A model generated the notes under the pieces. That model was not told where the DNA came from. It did not search any database and saw nothing but the letters and a program-made list of their open reading frames with translations. Below, piece by piece: positions 50,078-61,714 of a stretch of DNA of 64,000 nucleotides. Origin of the DNA: Cristatella mucedo (taxonomy: Eukaryota; Bryozoa; Phylactolaemata; Cristatellidae). Every line of letters starts with the position of its first letter. Position 1 is the stretch's first letter. The position numbers and the translations under genes are program-made. Where the stretch lies: positions 496,001 to 560,000 of the forward strand of contig WPIO01000105.1 in NCBI GenBank assembly GCA_009760855.2, in the 5' to 3' direction.

Positions 50078-50208
50078 TGCAGTGGTTTCGGCCCGGGGCT
50101 AAGATGCTTGTCCTTAACGAGTAGCATCATTGGCTTGAGCCATAAGGTGTATATAAAGCGCATGGATAAAGATTAAGGCCTGTTAGGGTGTATAACAAAT
50201 GATGTGTC
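50078..50208 (+). mobile_element. SINE1, old copy
   Basis: It has a diverged head ('gtggtttcggcccggggcta'), a B-box remnant ('ttggcttgagcca') and a tail ('aaagcgcatggataaagatt'). Confidence 0.6.
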
Positions 50209-50493
50209 TTTTTTACGGTAAGGAATAAGCGGGAATTGTAGCAATAATTAGGTTTGAGTTTTTAGCAGGACAGCTACCGCTAGAAGGAAGTCAGTTAGCA
50301 TCTTATGTGTTTGCACGCAAGTCCGTAACTATCTAGACACAAAGTTTGTATCTTTATCTATATATACGGTACAAGATCACATTGAACTAAAGTGAAGTCG
50401 TGGATGGTATTCTTTGCGATAAAGTCCGAGAAAGCCCATTCTGAAATGGGATTAAGTCCGAGAAAGCCCAAGAAACCAAGCAAGCTCATTCTG

Positions 50494-50590
<97 letters not shown>
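50494..50590. repeat. (TA)n(TG)n microsatellite
   Basis: TA followed by a long TG run. Confidence 0.96.
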
Positions 50591-51044
50591 ATAATATCGC
50601 CTCTTTATCCGGACCATAGATCACAGTACACCAGCCTAGCATCGTTTGCAAGGCCTACAAGGCCCCGAGAAGGCGGCTGTTGGGTCGACTTGCTTTCTGC
50701 TGAAGCAGGCTTCTATTACTTGGGTAAGAACAGATAACTAAATTTTTATGTTAGCAACAGCATCTTCAAAAAGTCTCTTAATCAAAAGAACAAAAGACTT
50801 CAGAAACCACAGAGCTAAGCCAAAGACAAGCACTATCAAGTTCGCCAGGTGAATAGTCTACCGTGAGAGCAGTTCTCAGGAGCTAAAAACCCACTAAAAC
50901 CCTCTAAAAAATGTATCCTAATGCTGATGATAGGCTTGGTAAAGTGAGTTGATTCTGCTACTGCTAATGCTACTGCACATGCTATGGTTATTGGTGGATG
51001 CGATACAACCACCGTCATCATTTGATCGGAATTCGGGTGTCACC
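50591..51044. other. Intergenic DNA without recognised features
   Basis: About 450 bases between a microsatellite and a LINE-A tail. No motif is seen. Confidence 0.4.
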
Positions 51045-52360
51045 TAATAACATTAATAACAATACACGTGATAAAGCGCCCTAAGAGAATCTCTTTCTAG
51101 TCGCCTTACATTTGCTGAAAAAGAAACACGATCGAATGGTGAGTGGTACCATGCTTGATAAGCAACGAGAATAACATGATTAGGAGTGACACGCATAGGG
51201 TTACCATGCAAGTGTGGTCAGTGGCAGCATGCATCAGTGTCAGCATGTATAAGCACATACAGGGCGAGTCACAGGGATACACTAAATGCTGTCATAAATA
51301 GGTGCTTTTTTAATTTATTTTTAAATGTGGTCGAATCAGGGGATGTCGTGACGGAAGTCGGGAATGAGTTCCAGGCCTTGGGAACATACGAACTAAAGGC
51401 ACGGTCACCAAAGGTTTTGAGGTTTGTACAAGGTATAGGTAAATAGTTAGATTAAAACAAATTGGTGGTACGATGCTTAACCTAGTGGGGCAGTAGATCT
51501 GATAGGTAGGTTGGAGCTAAAGAATAAAGGGACCTACAAGTGAGCGACACAACCTTGAATTTGATGCGTTGCTTGATTTGTAGCTAGTTCAGGTCGGCGA
51601 GAAGTGGTGTGATATGGCTACTGCAACGCTCACGACAAACAAGCCTAGCTGCAGAGGTTTGCACCAGCTGTAAACGCCTGATTGCACATGCCGGTAGGCC
51701 AGCAAGCAGTGAGTTACAGAAGTCAAGACGGGATGTCACAAATGCATGCACTAACTTAGATGTGGTATCTCTGTCTGCACAGGCCCGCATTTTAGCAATG
51801 CTATGTAGCTGAAAGTAGGCAAGCTTTATTTTGGAACTGGTGTGGTCGTCTAACAAAAGGTCACTTTGGAACATGATACCTAGATTTCGAGCTGATTCAA
51901 CAGGAGATATGCTTGCACAGCCAATTTTGAGAGTTGGCCTTTCCAATTTCTGAATCTCACTTGGTTTGCCCATAACTAGTAAGTTAGCTTTGCTCTCATT
52001 TAATTTAAAAGTATTTTTTGCCATCCATGTGCGGATGTCATCAATGCATGCAGCAATGGAGTTGAGAGGATTCGAGGTGCTCGAAGGCTGGGAGGGATCA
52101 AAGCAAAGGTACAAATGAGTGTAATCCGCATAGAAGTGAAAGCCTAGATTGTGCTTAGCAATCCCATCGGCAAGAGGGAAAGTATAAACCGTGAAAAGAA
52201 CTGCACCTAGCACGGAGCCCAGAGTTACCCCATATTTCAGAGGTACCTCGGATGTTCTTTGTCCATTCTCATCAATACTCTGGAGTCTTCCACTGAGATA
52301 GGACCTGAACCATTGCAGGGCAGTGCTAGTGATGCCCAGCGAGATGAGAAGCGCTCAAGA
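51045..52360 (-). mobile_element. LINE-A copy with long partial RT frame
   Basis: The minus frame at 51584-52213 carries the end of motif B (LGAVLFTVYTFPLAD), FHFYADYTHLYLCFDPSQPSS and the post-RT domain to LLADLN. Motif C reads YADY instead of YADD, so the enzyme would be dead. Upstream DNA reaches to 'cttcttgagcgcttctcatc' near 52350. The 3' part is frame-broken and ends in the LINE-A tail at 51045. Confidence 0.9.
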
Positions 52361-52674
52361 AGGAGTTGGTGATAGCACTAACAAATAGCTATGCATCTGA
52401 ACTACGATGACCAAGCGATAATAGGTGCTGGTGATCATAACTATCAAGCAGGTTACAATCAGCCGGCGTAGCTAAGTTCGCAGCCGGCGTGGGAGTCCCA
52501 GAAACCTTAAGCGATAAGCGTTTAGATGTCCACAGGCACGTAATTTCTTACGCGCTACGGTCAAACAACAATCAGATTAGCTTTAAAAAGGTCTATGCTC
52601 TATCGGTTTTCGTATACGATATTCGCAAGAACTTTGATTTTCGGAAGAAAATTCTGCACGGAAATTGAACGCGT

Positions 52675-53660
52675 GTGAGCAGGCTCTGATTTGAGAGGTA
52701 TCTTGAAGTTCAAAAGCTTTATTAAGAAGACCGCCGCTAATGTCACTTGTTATCGGGTTTGATGCGGCTCCAGGATTAGGGACTTTCTGCTACTGTGGCA
52801 TAATACAGCATCTTACTACCTACCTGTGAGTCTATATAGGCTGGATTACTGCAACTCCGTTTTGGCGGGTTGCCAAAAACCCTCTAAGCAACTGCAGCTG
52901 ATAATGAATAGGGTTGCAAGGTTGGTCAAATAATCCTTTAGGTATCCTTTACTGAAGAAGCTGCGATGGCTCTGGATCGATCGTCAGATTGAGAGCAATA
53001 TTCTTGCTCTGACCCGCAAGGCAACCTTGGCTTGGCTCCATTGCCGCTAGCCAAGCTACCGAAACAGTTTTAGTCTCATCGTACCATCAAGTCCTCAATG
53101 GAGAGAGAGCGTTGGCGGCTCCAGACATAGGATTAAAAACGATTTGCGACAGAAACTTTCGCTTTGCAAGTCATAGATTGTGTAACTCAGTTCCATAGTT
53201 CTTACGCTGCCCCACAAGGCCCGCCACTGCGTGGCTACTTCGAACCTAGCTGAACTGCTGCAACAATTTCAGCCTCAGGTCCTCTGTGGAAAATTAATTA
53301 GCCGTTTTATTCCTCCGCTTACAGGCCATTGGCGACAGAAGCTTTCGCTCTGCAGGTCCTAGACTGTAGAACTCGCTTCCACAATTCTAACGCAACGACA
53401 AATACTCTTCTGCTGCCGACTATGGCTCATCCTTTTCAGTGATCCTGAGCTGGTACTTCTATGCTACTCACTACCTCAACTGCTCTCCTGACTCTGCTAT
53501 GCTTCCCACTTTCTCTTTGTTGCGTGAGACGAAGTCTGTTGGCTACCAAATGCGTACCGAAAGCCACTTAGGCTGTGAGTGCGCTATATAAAAATCTCCA
53601 GCGTAACACTCACAGAGTCTTTATGACTTTGTGGAGTTACAGAAGGAGATACATTACATT
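52675..53660 (+). mobile_element. LINE-B copy, decayed
   Basis: It runs from the post-RT part, through 'aggctggattactgcaactc' (LDYCNS block, about 52841-52860) and the C-terminal 'ctccattgc' region, to the 3' UTR 'ggctgtgagtgcgctatata' and the end 'tgtggagtta' plus an (ACATT)n tail. This tail type separates the family from LINE-A with its (TTA)n. There are many stops. Confidence 0.78.
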
Positions 53661-53662
53661 AC

Positions 53663-53850
53663 ATAGTTATTGCGCAACAGCATTTTATCTTCTACTGTCG
53701 ACTGTGGCACTTTCTTTGCAACCGTTCTGAGCTGCTATACTAGTGCTACTCACTTTATCGACTGTCTGTATGAATTCGATACGCTTCTCACTGTTTCTTT
53801 GTTTCCTGAGATTAAATCTGTCGGCTACCATTTACGTATTGAAAGTGCCT
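53663..53850 (+). mobile_element. Second LINE-B 3' fragment in tandem
   Basis: Directly after the (ACATT)n tail of the preceding copy, the LINE-B 3' region restarts ('cttctactgtcgactgtggc', 'ctgctatactagtgctactc', 'tcggctaccatttacgtatt') and stops before the usual tail. Confidence 0.75.
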
Positions 53851-53919
53851 TTCTGATATCCTTTCCTCTGCTACTACGGTCCAAATATTCTTGACAGCCA
53901 TTCAAGAATGTCTCAGATT

Positions 53920-54015
53920 CAAGAATAATACTAGTAAGACATTTGATAAAGTGCCCTCAGAGAACTCAACCTCTTTCTAGGCACTTTATAATTGCTGCAA
54001 AGGAAGCACGATCTA
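53920..54015 (-). mobile_element. LINE-A 3' tail
   Basis: The minus reading 'gcagcaattataaagtgcct', 'agttctctgagggcacttta' is the LINE-A end only. Confidence 0.75.
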
Positions 54016-54195
54016 AAGGAAATGCGCAAGCATAAATGAGTACATTTTTATCCTTTCTATCGTCCTTTTTATAAAAATTTGGATAAATGGTTTTTAAAAT
54101 ACTACCGCATCAATCGCAGGGTACTGTATCGCTCACATTTGGATCGCATAATTGCTGCGTAATATAAAAAAGAGACACATGAACCACTGAGGTTG
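54016..54195. other. AT-rich spacer
   Basis: Nothing is recognised. Confidence 0.4.
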
Positions 54196-55880
54196 AAGTA
54201 ATAATAATAATAATAATAATATTGCACTTGATAAAGCGCCCTCAGAGAACTTAATCTCTTTCTAGGCGCTTTACATTTGCTGCAAAGTGATACGCAATAG
54301 AATAGTAAGTAAAATCATGCTTGAAAAACAAACAAAATGAATGACATGGTTAGGGGTTACATGCACTGGGTCAGCATGCAAATGTGGTTAGTGGCAGCAT
54401 GAACAGTGTCAGCACGCATAAGCACATCGAGGACGAATCACAAGGACCCACTAAATGCTGTCCTAAATAGGTATGTTTTTAAGTTTCTTTTAAATGTGGT
54501 CAGGTCAGGGGATGTTCTGATGCAGGTCGGGAGGGAGTTCCAGGCTGTGGGAGCATACGAGCTAAATGCACGGTCTCCAAAGGATTTAAGGTTTGTACGA
54601 GGTATTTCTAGACTGTTGGATTCCGAAAAGCGAGTGGTACGATGCTTGGCCTGATGGGGTAGTATATCTGAAAGATAGGCTGGAGCCATAGAATGAAGAG
54701 ACCTAAAAGTGAGCGACAAAACCTTGAAGTCAATCCGTTGCTTGACTGGTAACCAGTGCAGGTCGGCAAGAAGTGGAGTAATGTGGCAACTGCGACGCTC
54801 ACGACAGACAAGCCTAGCTGAAGAGTTTTGCACCAGCTGCAATCGCCTGATCGCACATGCTGGTAGGCCAGTAAGCAGTGAGTTGCAGAAGTCGAGACGA
54901 GATGTCACAAATGCATGGACCAACTTGGACGTGGTATCCTTATCTAAACAAGCCCGAATTTTAGCAATGTTATGAAGCTGAAAATAGGCTGATTTGACTG
55001 TGGAGCTGATGTGGTCGTCTAACGAGAGGTCGCTTTGGAATATGACACCTAGATTTCGAGCTGATGCAACTGGAGATATGCTGGCAGAGCCAATTTTGAA
55101 AGTCAGCCTTTCCACATTCTGAATAACACTAGGTTTGCCCATAACTAGTAAGTTAGTTTTATCATCGTTTAGTTTTAGAAAATTTGCTGCCATCCATGAT
55201 CGGATGTCATCAATGCATGCAGCAAGTGAGTTGAGAGAATTTGAGGTGCTCGAAGGCTGGGAGGGATCAAAGCAAAGGTACAACTGAGTGTCATCCGCAT
55301 AGAAGTGAAAGCCTAGATTGTGCTTGGCAATCACATCAGCGAGAGGGAGAGTATAAACGGTGAAAAGGACCGGACCTAGCACAGAGCCCTGAGGTACTCC
55401 ATATTTTAGAGGTACTTCAGATGATCTTTGTCCATTCACGTCAACACTCTGGAGTCTCCCACTGAGATAGGACCTGAACCACTGCAGAGCAGTGCCAGTG
55501 ATGCCCAGGCGAGATGAGAGGCGCTCTAGAAGTACTTTGTGATCGATGGTATCAAAAGCTGCCGAAAGATCGAGCAAAACAAGCAGAGACACTCTACCCA
55601 TGTCTGCATTCCTAAGTAGGTCGTTGTATACCCGAAGCAATGCTGACTCTGTGGAGTGATTAGCTCTAAAGCCAGACTGGAACTTACTAGCAAGGTGTGA
55701 GGTTTCGATATACGAGTTCAGCTGGTCTGCCACGACCCGTTCCAGTGTCTTTGATAGGAATGGTAGAAGGGAGACTGGGCGGTAGTTGCTAAAGTTCTCT
55801 TGGTCTAGTGTAGCTTTCTTGAGAAGTGGCCTGACTACAGCTTTTTTGAAAGGTGCTGGGACCTGACCTGAGGCTAATAA
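54196..55880 (-). mobile_element. LINE-A, best-preserved copy (5'-truncated)
   Basis: The minus-strand frame at 54438-55892 is open for 484 codons; its first few codons are flanking DNA. Reverse transcriptase order: SNYRPVSLLPFLSKTLE (35-51), FRANHSTESALL (75-86), motif A LVLLDLSAAFDT (104-115), motif B YGVPQGSVLGP (164-174), motif C FHFYADDTQLYL (195-206) with both Asp intact, KTNLLVMG after it, then the C-terminal domain ending FSGSL. A 3' UTR and (TTA)n-type tail reach 54196. The endonuclease is missing, so this copy could not move by itself, though the RT appears undamaged. It is the reference I used for the other LINE-A copies. The L2/CR1-group assignment is from family knowledge of these motifs. 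Confidence 0.95.
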
Positions 55881-55892
55881 GTAATACTGCAC

Positions 55893-56214
55893 GCAGGTTA
55901 GCTTGGCATGAGATCAATTACCTCGAAGTAAATATAACATTGGATTATAGGGTGCTTTCACTCATTGAATTTTGAAATACCGAGCACGAGTTTAGCTTGA
56001 TTTTTCTATCTCCATAGAGTATGCACATAAACTGTTCATGGAAGCGAAATAAAAAAACATCTTCGCTTGCGCATCTGGATGTCAAGACGCAGTGGCCGAG
56101 CTAAAAATTTCATCTGGAAGGAAAGACCTGCTAGCAACGGCAAATTATAGCTTGCAGTCGTAGTGTTTATTCACCACGAAAATAGCGGAAGTAGGATATC
56201 ATTTCGTTGTTCGT
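55893..56214. other. Spacer between opposed LINE-A copies
   Basis: About 320 bases with no recognised feature. Confidence 0.4.
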
Positions 56215-57457
56215 TAGATCATCCGAGGAGCCTCTGAAATATGGGGTACCTCAGGGCCCCATGCTTGGTCCAGTTCTTTTCACGGCTTATAATTTCCCTC
56301 TTCCCAATGTGATTGCCAATCACAATCTAGGTTTTCACTTCCATGCAGATGGAACTCAGTTTTACCTTTGCCTTGATCTCTCCCAGCCATCCACCATGTT
56401 GAATTCTCTCAACTTCCTCGCTGCGTGTATTGATGATGTCAGCACATTAATGACAGCCAATTTTCTTAATTTGAATGGTGATAAAACACACTAGTTATAG
56501 GCAAACCAAGTGTGATTCAGAAATTAGAAAGGCTAACGCTCAAAATCGGCTTTTTCACTATATCTCCTGTTGAATCTGCATGAAATACAGGTATCATGTT
56601 CCAAATTGACCTTTGTTAAAAGACTACACCAGGTCCACAGTCAAGTCTGCCTACTTTCAGCTACATAACGTTGCTAAAATTCGGGCTTGTCTAGAAAGGG
56701 ATACCACATTTAAATTGGTCCATGCATTTGTGACATACCGTCTTGACTTCTGTAACTCACTGCTTGCAGGCCTACCAGCACGTGCACTCAGGCGATTGCA
56801 GCTGATGCAAAAATATGCCGCTAGGCTTGTCTTTCTTGAGCGTCGCAGTTGCCTTATCACGCCACTTCTCGCCGACTTGCACTGGCTCTCAGTCAAGCAA
56901 CGCATAGACTTTAAGGTTTTGTCACTCACTTTCAGGTCCCTTCATTCTTTGGCTCCAGCCTACCTATCAGATCTACTTCCCCACTAGGCTAAGCATCGTA
57001 CCACCAGCTTTTCAGAATTTATCTGTTTACCCATACTTCGTACACATCTCAAATCGTTTGTTGACCGTGCCTTTAGTTCATATGGTCCCAAAGCCTGGAA
57101 CTCACTTCCGACTTTCGTCACGACATCCTTTGGCTTGACCACATTTAAAAAGAAACAAAAAACTAAAAACTAAAAAAAACTAAAAACGCACCCATTTAAG
57201 ACAGCATTTAGTGGGTCCCTGTGATTCGTCCTTTATGTGCTCATGCATGCTGATACTATTGCATGCTGCCCCTGACCACACTTACATGCTGACCCTGCGC
57301 ATGTCACCCCTAACAATATTATTCTTGTTGTTTATCGAGCACGCTACCACTAACCACTCCAAGGTGCTTCCTTTGCAGCAATTGCAGAACACATAGAAAG
57401 AGATTGAGTTCTCTGAGGGAACTTTATTAAGTGTATTATTATTATTATTTTTATTAT
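56215..57457 (+). mobile_element. LINE-A copy, decayed
   Basis: It starts at RT motif B (LKYGVPQGPMLGPVLF, frame 56207-56494). Motif C reads HADG in place of YADD, which loses a catalytic Asp. A deletion near 56488 breaks the frame. The post-RT domain follows at 56613-56987, then the C-terminus with an A-rich expansion near 57155-57185, and the tail with (TTA)n at 57457. It lies head-to-head with the copy at 54196-55880. Confidence 0.9.
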
Positions 57458-57710
57458 GTTGGTGACGATCGGGGAATGGGCTAGGAATAGGGGGCGGCCC
57501 AGGTCGCCACCGCCCAGCTATATAGGGGTGGTGGAATTCTTCCCCAGACGCCCCTAGCTCTGCTACTGGCAAGGTGGATGCTTTTTGTTGTAAGCGTGCA
57601 TTCCACACTCGTTCACTGGTTAGACAGTGGAAGGCGATCGCGCGATCGCTTTCCCATGCTGCTTCAGGTGTGAGCCAATGTCACACTGCTGAGAGAGCCA
57701 ACAGTAAAGG

Positions 57711-57858
57711 GCCTTCGCTGCTAAAAGTACTTGCCTCTAGCGAGGTCGAGTCGCTCGCCTTTACTACCGAGGTCTTGAGCTCGAACAGTGCGTCACATGC
57801 GAAGCGCTCGAATGGAAATTTAACTCTCTTGAGTCGCTATACAGATGTATTATATTTT
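57711..57858 (+). mobile_element. SINE1, diverged
   Basis: It keeps 'ggtcgagtcgctcgcc', 'ccgaggtcttgagctcgaac' and the tail 'gcgaagcgctcgaatggaaa' through 'ttgagtcgctatacagatgt'. Confidence 0.7.
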
Positions 57859-57884
57859 GTGTGGACGGCGCTTAGTTTTTAAAA

Positions 57885-58022
57885 GAATAATGAATAAATG
57901 CATAATACCATAATAGATAACTTATACTCTATTCATGCTCTTTACGTATGATGCAGGACTCGAGCCTCCGACATTGGTCGTTAACAATGAGCACCTTAGT
58001 CGTGCGACAAACTAGGCCGATG
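57885..58022 (-). mobile_element. SINE1, diverged
   Basis: The minus reading 'atcggcctagtttgtcgcac', 'gactaaggtgctca', 'aggctcgagtcctgca' and 'gcatgaatagagtataagtt' follows SINE1. It lies tail-to-tail with the previous copy. Confidence 0.65.
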
Positions 58023-60600
58023 TATTAGTCCCGGAGACTAAGCAGGGCTGCTTTTGTCAAGACATGAACTCATTACCATAGCGAAGGACAAACAGAGACA
58101 CAAAACGGAATTGCTTAAATCAGTACCCAATAAGACGGCGAACGTTGAGGATTAGTACATAACTCCGATGCCAAACATAATGCAATCTCGGCTGGACAAG
58201 AACGTCTGTATCTGCATGGTTCCATCAGCAGGACCTTGGGTTGAGCCTCGGAACCTTCACCGAATCTGGATGCTTTTCAGTCTCCGGAGGGATCGCCTCT
58301 GTTAAAGCAATAAAACAGTGATTAGTGGCGTAATATCCAAGCAAAAATGAGAGACATTTCATATAGTGCAGCTGCCACGTCAAGTTAGTCTTTGAAAAAT
58401 AGCCTTTGCGGTACAATATTTGGACCGTACTGAGAACATCACAGCTGATTACATTGGCAAATTCTTTAAAAAGAGACCCTTGGTTGACTTACTGCGCAGC
58501 GTCATACCGATGCTAAATGGTCAAATTTAGATTAGAGCGATGCATTATTTCATGCTTCACTCTAAAATAAAGTACCTTCCGAAATCAGTCATCAAGTTTC
58601 CTGGAAAATAGCCTCTAATTTTATGGCTAAAGAATCCCTAGTCAGGCTATCGACAATTCTCACAAGCGGCAAAATTCTGTCTAATGAGATTTACTGATAA
58701 CTGGAAGACGAATGATCCGTGGTAGCTATACTGGTGGTTAAAGGTTGGGAATGCTTATAGAACATATTGAGCTTACGCTTTTAAGCAACGTTGGAAATTA
58801 TCATAAGAATTTTTAACCCACTAAATTGATATTTTCAGATAACTAATTGCACTCAGCTGATGAATTAGAAGGAACTATTTGAGAAATTTGTAATCTGTTT
58901 AATAATTTCTGTTTTCGCAAAAGCAAGTACTTTATTTTAGTTGACCTCAAGAGGATCACTTTGCATTGCTTCCTGGGACGCCCCTTATTTTAGTTGAACC
59001 ATTTTGGATATGCAAACGTGTCAGAAACCGGAGATGAACTGATATAATTATATTACCGGGTTGAACGAGAAGAGCGGCAAAACAATGTAAACCGATTTTT
59101 TGAGCACGCTTGGTGAGTCTATGTTCTTCAAAAATCCAACGCTTGCAGGGTGATTTATTTCATTAACAGGCTGCTGGGGTGGGCATACAAATTGAGTAGC
59201 ATTCGGCAGCAATACGTTTAGGTGATACTCCAGATTGTGAGAGACTTTATGACTGACTCAAAGCGCGCGTCCACCTACGAACTAATTGGTCTTTATCTAA
59301 CATCGCTGCTTGCATGCCGCTATCATGCTATGACGAGCAAGCGTAGCGGCAGTGGAACCACCGTCCTTTCAAAAAACCCAGTGCACGTGACCTTGTTGGC
59401 CTTGCAGAGGCATGGCAGGTACGAGTGCAGCTACAACTTCAAAGCATTGCTTAAGAGTTTTTTAATGACGACACATAGGGACGCAGGTGTGCCGACGATA
59501 GCGGAGTGCGACATCAATCGATACACACGATCCATGATGTATTATCCATGATCCATGATGTATTATTGCTGAATGGTTAGTTTCACAGCTACAGAAGGCA
59601 TGTGTGTGGACAGCGCGAGCGATAGGTTGCAAATCCCTAACCGTCCCTTCAGATGTTTATCTATGCTATCTAAATTAGAGATTATGTCGCACCCTCTTCT
59701 TCGTGAATGTTATTTAGTAACTGTAAATAATGTCTGGAACAATCATAAACTGGTAGATTCAGCATGCACAAGTTCCGGTACTCAGAGTGAAAACAACGCA
59801 TTATTTGAGGTAACTAGATCGCGTCATAAGTTCAAACGGTGGCTAGCGTCGATTGTGTACATACCTTGGAGGTAATTCTGGAATCTTTGATATAGAATAT
59901 TTAATTCCAACTCAAGTGAAATTGCAGCAGCATACTAATAGTTACCAGGCATGCACAGCGAATCCGCAGAAGCGCAATAAATGTGCACTATAAAAAGCTT
60001 TGAAATGAAACGTTTTCTATTCTCACATTAGTACCGAATCCAATGGTCCACTGATAGCGTAGCTATAAGCTGAGATTTAAAAAGAAATTCAATACAATTA
60101 AGAAATAAATAACAAAAAATAAAGAAACAATAAGGAACAAGATTAAAAAGCTCCCAGTTTATATAGCCGCAGAAGATTCCTAGCTGATATTACTCTCGCT
60201 TGTATCGAGCAATACAGAATTACCTGCTGCCGGACGCGAACCCACAACTACGGTCGTGACGCGTGAACAACTTTCCCATGCATTGCAATGGCTCTTACGT
60301 GGTTTACAATTACCGTCGCATTCTGCTGATAGGGGTAGAGCCTCAACAACAGTACCCCTATATGTATCTTCAGCGTTTGAAGGAATTCATAGCTAGATTC
60401 TATTATAGTATTTGCCTCATCGAACAGGTGTTATAGGCACTGAGAGAAACTGAGAAGTGTCCAAGAACAGCTAAAGATGTCAGATTACATACTTCAATGT
60501 CTGGCAGTCGACCGAGAGCCACTAAATAATGGAAGATCATTAGCTCCAGTCTTACCCCAACTTATTCTTTTTTAGCTACTGAATATCCTCCCTCTCTCTC
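58023..60600. other. AT-rich DNA without recognised gene
   Basis: Plus frames at 59222-59551 (109 codons) and 59573-59875 (100 codons) lie close together, but neither carries a motif I know. A minus tRNA-like remnant may lie near 60215-60270. Nothing else is seen. Confidence 0.35.
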
Positions 60601-61714
60601 ACGCAGATTTGATCGCCAAGGAAAATGTAGATCTTACATCCGTAAGCACATTACCTTTAGATCTATCAGTTCTTTCAGACTTAACTGGTCTGCTCTGCAT
60701 CCACATACTCATCTACCCATCCTCTGCGCTCACCAGTGACAATGGTAGTCTTGTAATGTGCTCACATAATCTAAAGTACGACAAGGAAACTCATTTGCTC
60801 ACTTGTCAATTGGCCTTTTGTTGTGCAATTTCCTTCATGCAAAACTGCCGGCCTTTGCCCTCGATTGCTTGTGCGAGGTGTAAAAACTCAGCAGCCAACG
60901 ACTGCTTTCAACGGACTACAACGTTTCCGCATTAGAACTACTCCTGTCTGTGTCCTAGTGGCTCTTTATCGAGCACCTGCATAAACTGCAAAATCCTCTC
61001 TTTGGCCCGCAAGTGGCCCTCCATTCTCCTTTGCCATCCCACGTAACCGCACTCTTCTCTCCGCTCATGTGCGCTCTCACTTTACTTAGCTCCCCGGCGT
61101 CCAGTCTCGCCTCGGCTCGATCCTGTCGTCGCTAAATCGAATTCGTACCTATGTATTGGGTCGTCGTGTCCGACGTAACAAAACGCGTCTGAGATCACTC
61201 GCAGCTCCTGTCCTCCTCACCAAAACGAGGTTTCAATTTGGACATACGAGCTCCAGCTAAAGATGCATCAATCCGCTCAGCTAAATCCGCAAATCACTCG
61301 GCCGATCCTGCGTGAATATCCGAATGAACTTGCAGTTCTCCCCATTCCTCCACTGTCCTTCCACTTTCACACCCTTTCCAAGCCTGCTTAAACGTGCATT
61401 CGTCGTTGCATGTGGCATTCCACGATGGATATCCTCCTAAAAAGCGGCCCGAGTTTTTTTGTGCGCTTTGCACGATTTACTTACCGCTTAGCTACACTTG
61501 ATATTTTGGATGCTTTAACAAAATTTCAATCGTGAATAAGGTGATTTTCATCATCCCTGTATTATCGCTCATCTTGCAGCCGCAAGAGAGCAGTGAGAAC
61601 TGATATTTACTTCTCACTGGATGAAGTTAATAACTTATTTTTATTATTCTTCGTGTCGAATAGCTGCTATAAGCAGCCTTAGGTTTCATCGTGATTGGTA
61701 TTTATACGTCTGCG
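60601..61714. other. Unrecognised DNA, possible LINE 5' remnant
   Basis: The plus frame at 60609-60935 is unrecognised. At about 61089-61247 another plus frame encodes a basic stretch (SRLGSILSSLNRIRTYVLGR, RRVRRNKTRLRSLAAP) that resembles the basic segment before the endonuclease in some L2/CR1 elements. No endonuclease motif follows, so this is only a suggestion. Confidence 0.25.

Noticed and set aside
59222-59875. Two neighbouring plus-strand frames of 109 and 100 codons as a gene
   Set aside because: No motif and no recognisable splice pattern joins them. They could be chance or an old transposon piece.
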